Below are positions 46,003 through 47,186 of a DNA stretch of 47,186 bases, piece after piece (position 1 is the stretch's first letter; each line of letters begins with the position of its first letter). A model generated the notes under the pieces. That model was not told the DNA's origin and ran no database searches. It saw nothing but the letters and a program-made list of their open reading frames with translations. Source of the stretch: Acidimicrobiaceae bacterium (GTDB taxonomy: Bacteria > Actinomycetota > Acidimicrobiia > Acidimicrobiales > RAAP-2); NCBI GenBank assembly GCA_003155915.1, contig PMFA01000028.1:1-47186 (forward strand), written 5' to 3'. The position numbers were made by a program, and so were the translations under genes.

Positions 46003-47186
46003 GTGGACGTCACCGCTAGCCCCCTCAGTCCCCGCCGAAAGACCCGTCAAATCGCCGTCGGTGCGGTCAAGGTCGGCGGCGACGCGCCGATCTCGGTCCA
46101 ATCGATGACGACGACGAAGACGGCCGACGTCGAAGGGACGCTCCAGCAGATCTACGCGCTCGCGGCCGAGGGCGCCGACATCGTGCGCTGTACGTGCAAC
46201 GAGGTCGCGGCCGCCGAAGGACTCGCCCAGATCGTTCCGCGTTCGCCGGTGCCGATCGTCGCCGACATCCACTTCCACGTGGAGATGGCCCTCGCGGCCC
46301 TCGAAGCCGGCGTCCAGGGACTGCGTCTCAATCCCGGCAACCTGCGAAAGCCCGAGGAGATAAAGCTCGTCGCCTCCGAGGCGCGCGACCGCGGCGTACC
46401 GATTCGCATCGGCGTGAACGCCGGCAGCCTGCATCCCGACATCTACGAACGCTTCGGTGGCGCCACGCCCGAAGCCCTCGTCGAATCGGCGCGACTGGAG
46501 TTGGCCTACTTCGAAGAGGTCGGCTTTGACGACGTCAAGATCTCGGTGAAGGCGTCCTCGGTCGCGACCATGATCGCGGCGTACCGGTTGGCCTCGGAGA
46601 CCTTCGAGCACCCACTGCACCTCGGCGTGACTGAGGCCGGGCCGCTTCCCGGCGGACTGTTGAAGGGCACCGCCGGGATCGCGACACTGCTCGCCGAAGG
46701 CATCGGCGACACCTTGCGTTATTCGTTGACCGCCGATCCGGTCGAAGAGGCGCGCGCCGGTCGCACGCTCTTAGAGGTCCTCGGCCTGCGTGAACGAAAG
46801 GGACTGGACCTAATCGCCTGTCCGAGTTGCGGTCGCGCCGAGGTCGACGTCATCAAAGTCGCCAACGAAGCCCAAACGGCGTTGCAGGCATTGAACCTGC
46901 CGATCCAAGTCGCGGTGATGGGCTGTGTCGTCAACGGTCCGGGCGAAGCACGGCACGCGGACCTGGGAATCGCCGCCGGCAAGAAGCGCGGTCACCTCTT
47001 CATCAAGGGCAAGATCGTGCGCGTCGTGAAGGAGGACGAGATGGTCGAGGCGCTCGTCGAAGAGGCCAAGCTGATAATGGCCGAAGGCGTCGAAGCGCGA
47101 CTGGCGGCGCGCGACCAAGGCGCCGAAGCCGAAGCCGAAGCCGACCGCGCGTTGTTGCTCGACGACCGAGGGGCCGACGTCAATCA
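46003..47186 (+). CDS. ispG: 4-hydroxy-3-methylbut-2-enyl-diphosphate synthase, 3' end cut
   Basis: At least 394 residues of the iron-sulfur enzyme that reduces MEcPP to HMBPP, the next-to-last MEP step. The frame is open to the right edge with no stop, so the last residues are missing. The TIM-barrel part has VGGDAPISVQSMTTTKT, GADIVRCTCNE, VADIHFH and RLNPGN. The C-terminal part holds the cluster ligands Cys273 and Cys276 (ACPSCGR), Cys308 (MGCVVNGPGE) and Glu315. Family length is about 360-390, so only a tail is lost; the visible tail is a repetitive Glu/Ala stretch. GTG 46003 lies 36 bases after rseP without a strong ribosome binding site. Confidence 0.95.
   Translation, partial: MDVTASPLSPRRKTRQIAVGAVKVGGDAPISVQSMTTTKTADVEGTLQQIYALAAEGADIVRCTCNEVAAAEGLAQIVPRSPVPIVADIHFHVEMALAALEAGVQGLRLNPGNLRKPEEIKLVASEARDRGVPIRIGVNAGSLHPDIYERFGGATPEALVESARLELAYFEEVGFDDVKISVKASSVATMIAAYRLASETFEHPLHLGVTEAGPLPGGLLKGTAGIATLLAEGIGDTLRYSLTADPVEEARAGRTLLEVLGLRERKGLDLIACPSCGRAEVDVIKVANEAQTALQALNLPIQVAVMGCVVNGPGEARHADLGIAAGKKRGHLFIKGKIVRVVKEDEMVEALVEEAKLIMAEGVEARLAARDQGAEAEAEADRALLLDDRGADVN
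47122..47145 (+). repeat. Four tandem 6-base units coding Ala-Glu
   Basis: GCCGAA is repeated three times followed by GCCGAC at 47122-47145, inside the C-terminal tail of the ispG gene, coding for a short Ala-Glu run after the enzyme core. A site where slippage could change the tail length. Confidence 0.8.

Noticed and set aside
45529-46620. 363-residue minus-strand open frame over rseP and ispG
   Set aside because: It crosses two real genes and their spacer and has no ribosome binding site or domain.

Overview
The window reads as chromosomal DNA from a high-GC actinobacterium, most likely outside the classical Actinomycetia; Acidimicrobiia or a relative is my best guess. The grounds are high-GC coding with many GTG starts, a response regulator / sensor kinase / GerMN-lipoprotein trio that looks like a reduced mtrA-mtrB-lpqB operon, a class II (plant-type) DAHP synthase, and the actinobacterial order rpsB-tsf-pyrH-frr-cdsA-dxr-rseP-ispG. 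The lineage is inferred from gene content only.

Left third (1 to about 17.7 kb): an accessory, visibly more AT-rich surface-glycan region. It holds two stand-alone glycosyltransferases, a GDP-mannose 3,5-epimerase-type enzyme, three methyltransferase-fold proteins (one DUF268, one FkbM-like), two large GT-C-like membrane proteins, and a minus-strand operon headed by a remarkable fusion of a flippase, a GT2 and a GT4 in one chain. Strands alternate, spacers are long, and there are gene relics: an IS3-type transposase fragment, the 3' tail of a second epimerase gene and a possible second transposase fragment. This is what a repeatedly remodelled polysaccharide locus looks like.

Middle (17.9 to 34.8 kb): housekeeping. 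mreB-mreC-mreD-mrdA (rod-shape peptidoglycan machinery, tightly coupled, no rodA following), an RNase E/G with a Gly/Gln/Arg-rich N-terminus, rplU-rpmA, a bidirectional terminator facing an HU gene, then obgE-proB-proA and a translationally coupled MoxR ATPase / CoxE-like VWA protein / histidine phosphatase set. A class II DAHP synthase overlaps this set tail to tail. Then nadD, a tiny membrane protein missed by a 60-residue cutoff, and rsfS.

Right (35.4 to 47.2 kb): the minus-strand two-component operon with its lipoprotein, xerC, then a long plus-strand run of translation genes (rpsB, tsf, frr), pyrH, cdsA and isoprenoid genes (dxr, ispG) around the site-2 protease rseP. ispG runs off the right edge.

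No rRNA, tRNA, CRISPR array, intact insertion sequence or origin was found by eye. The best candidates for something undescribed are the flippase-GT2-GT4 fusion with its coupled unknown partners (8.5 to 15.2 kb), the 59-residue membrane protein between nadD and rsfS, and the GerMN-only lipoprotein of the two-component operon.
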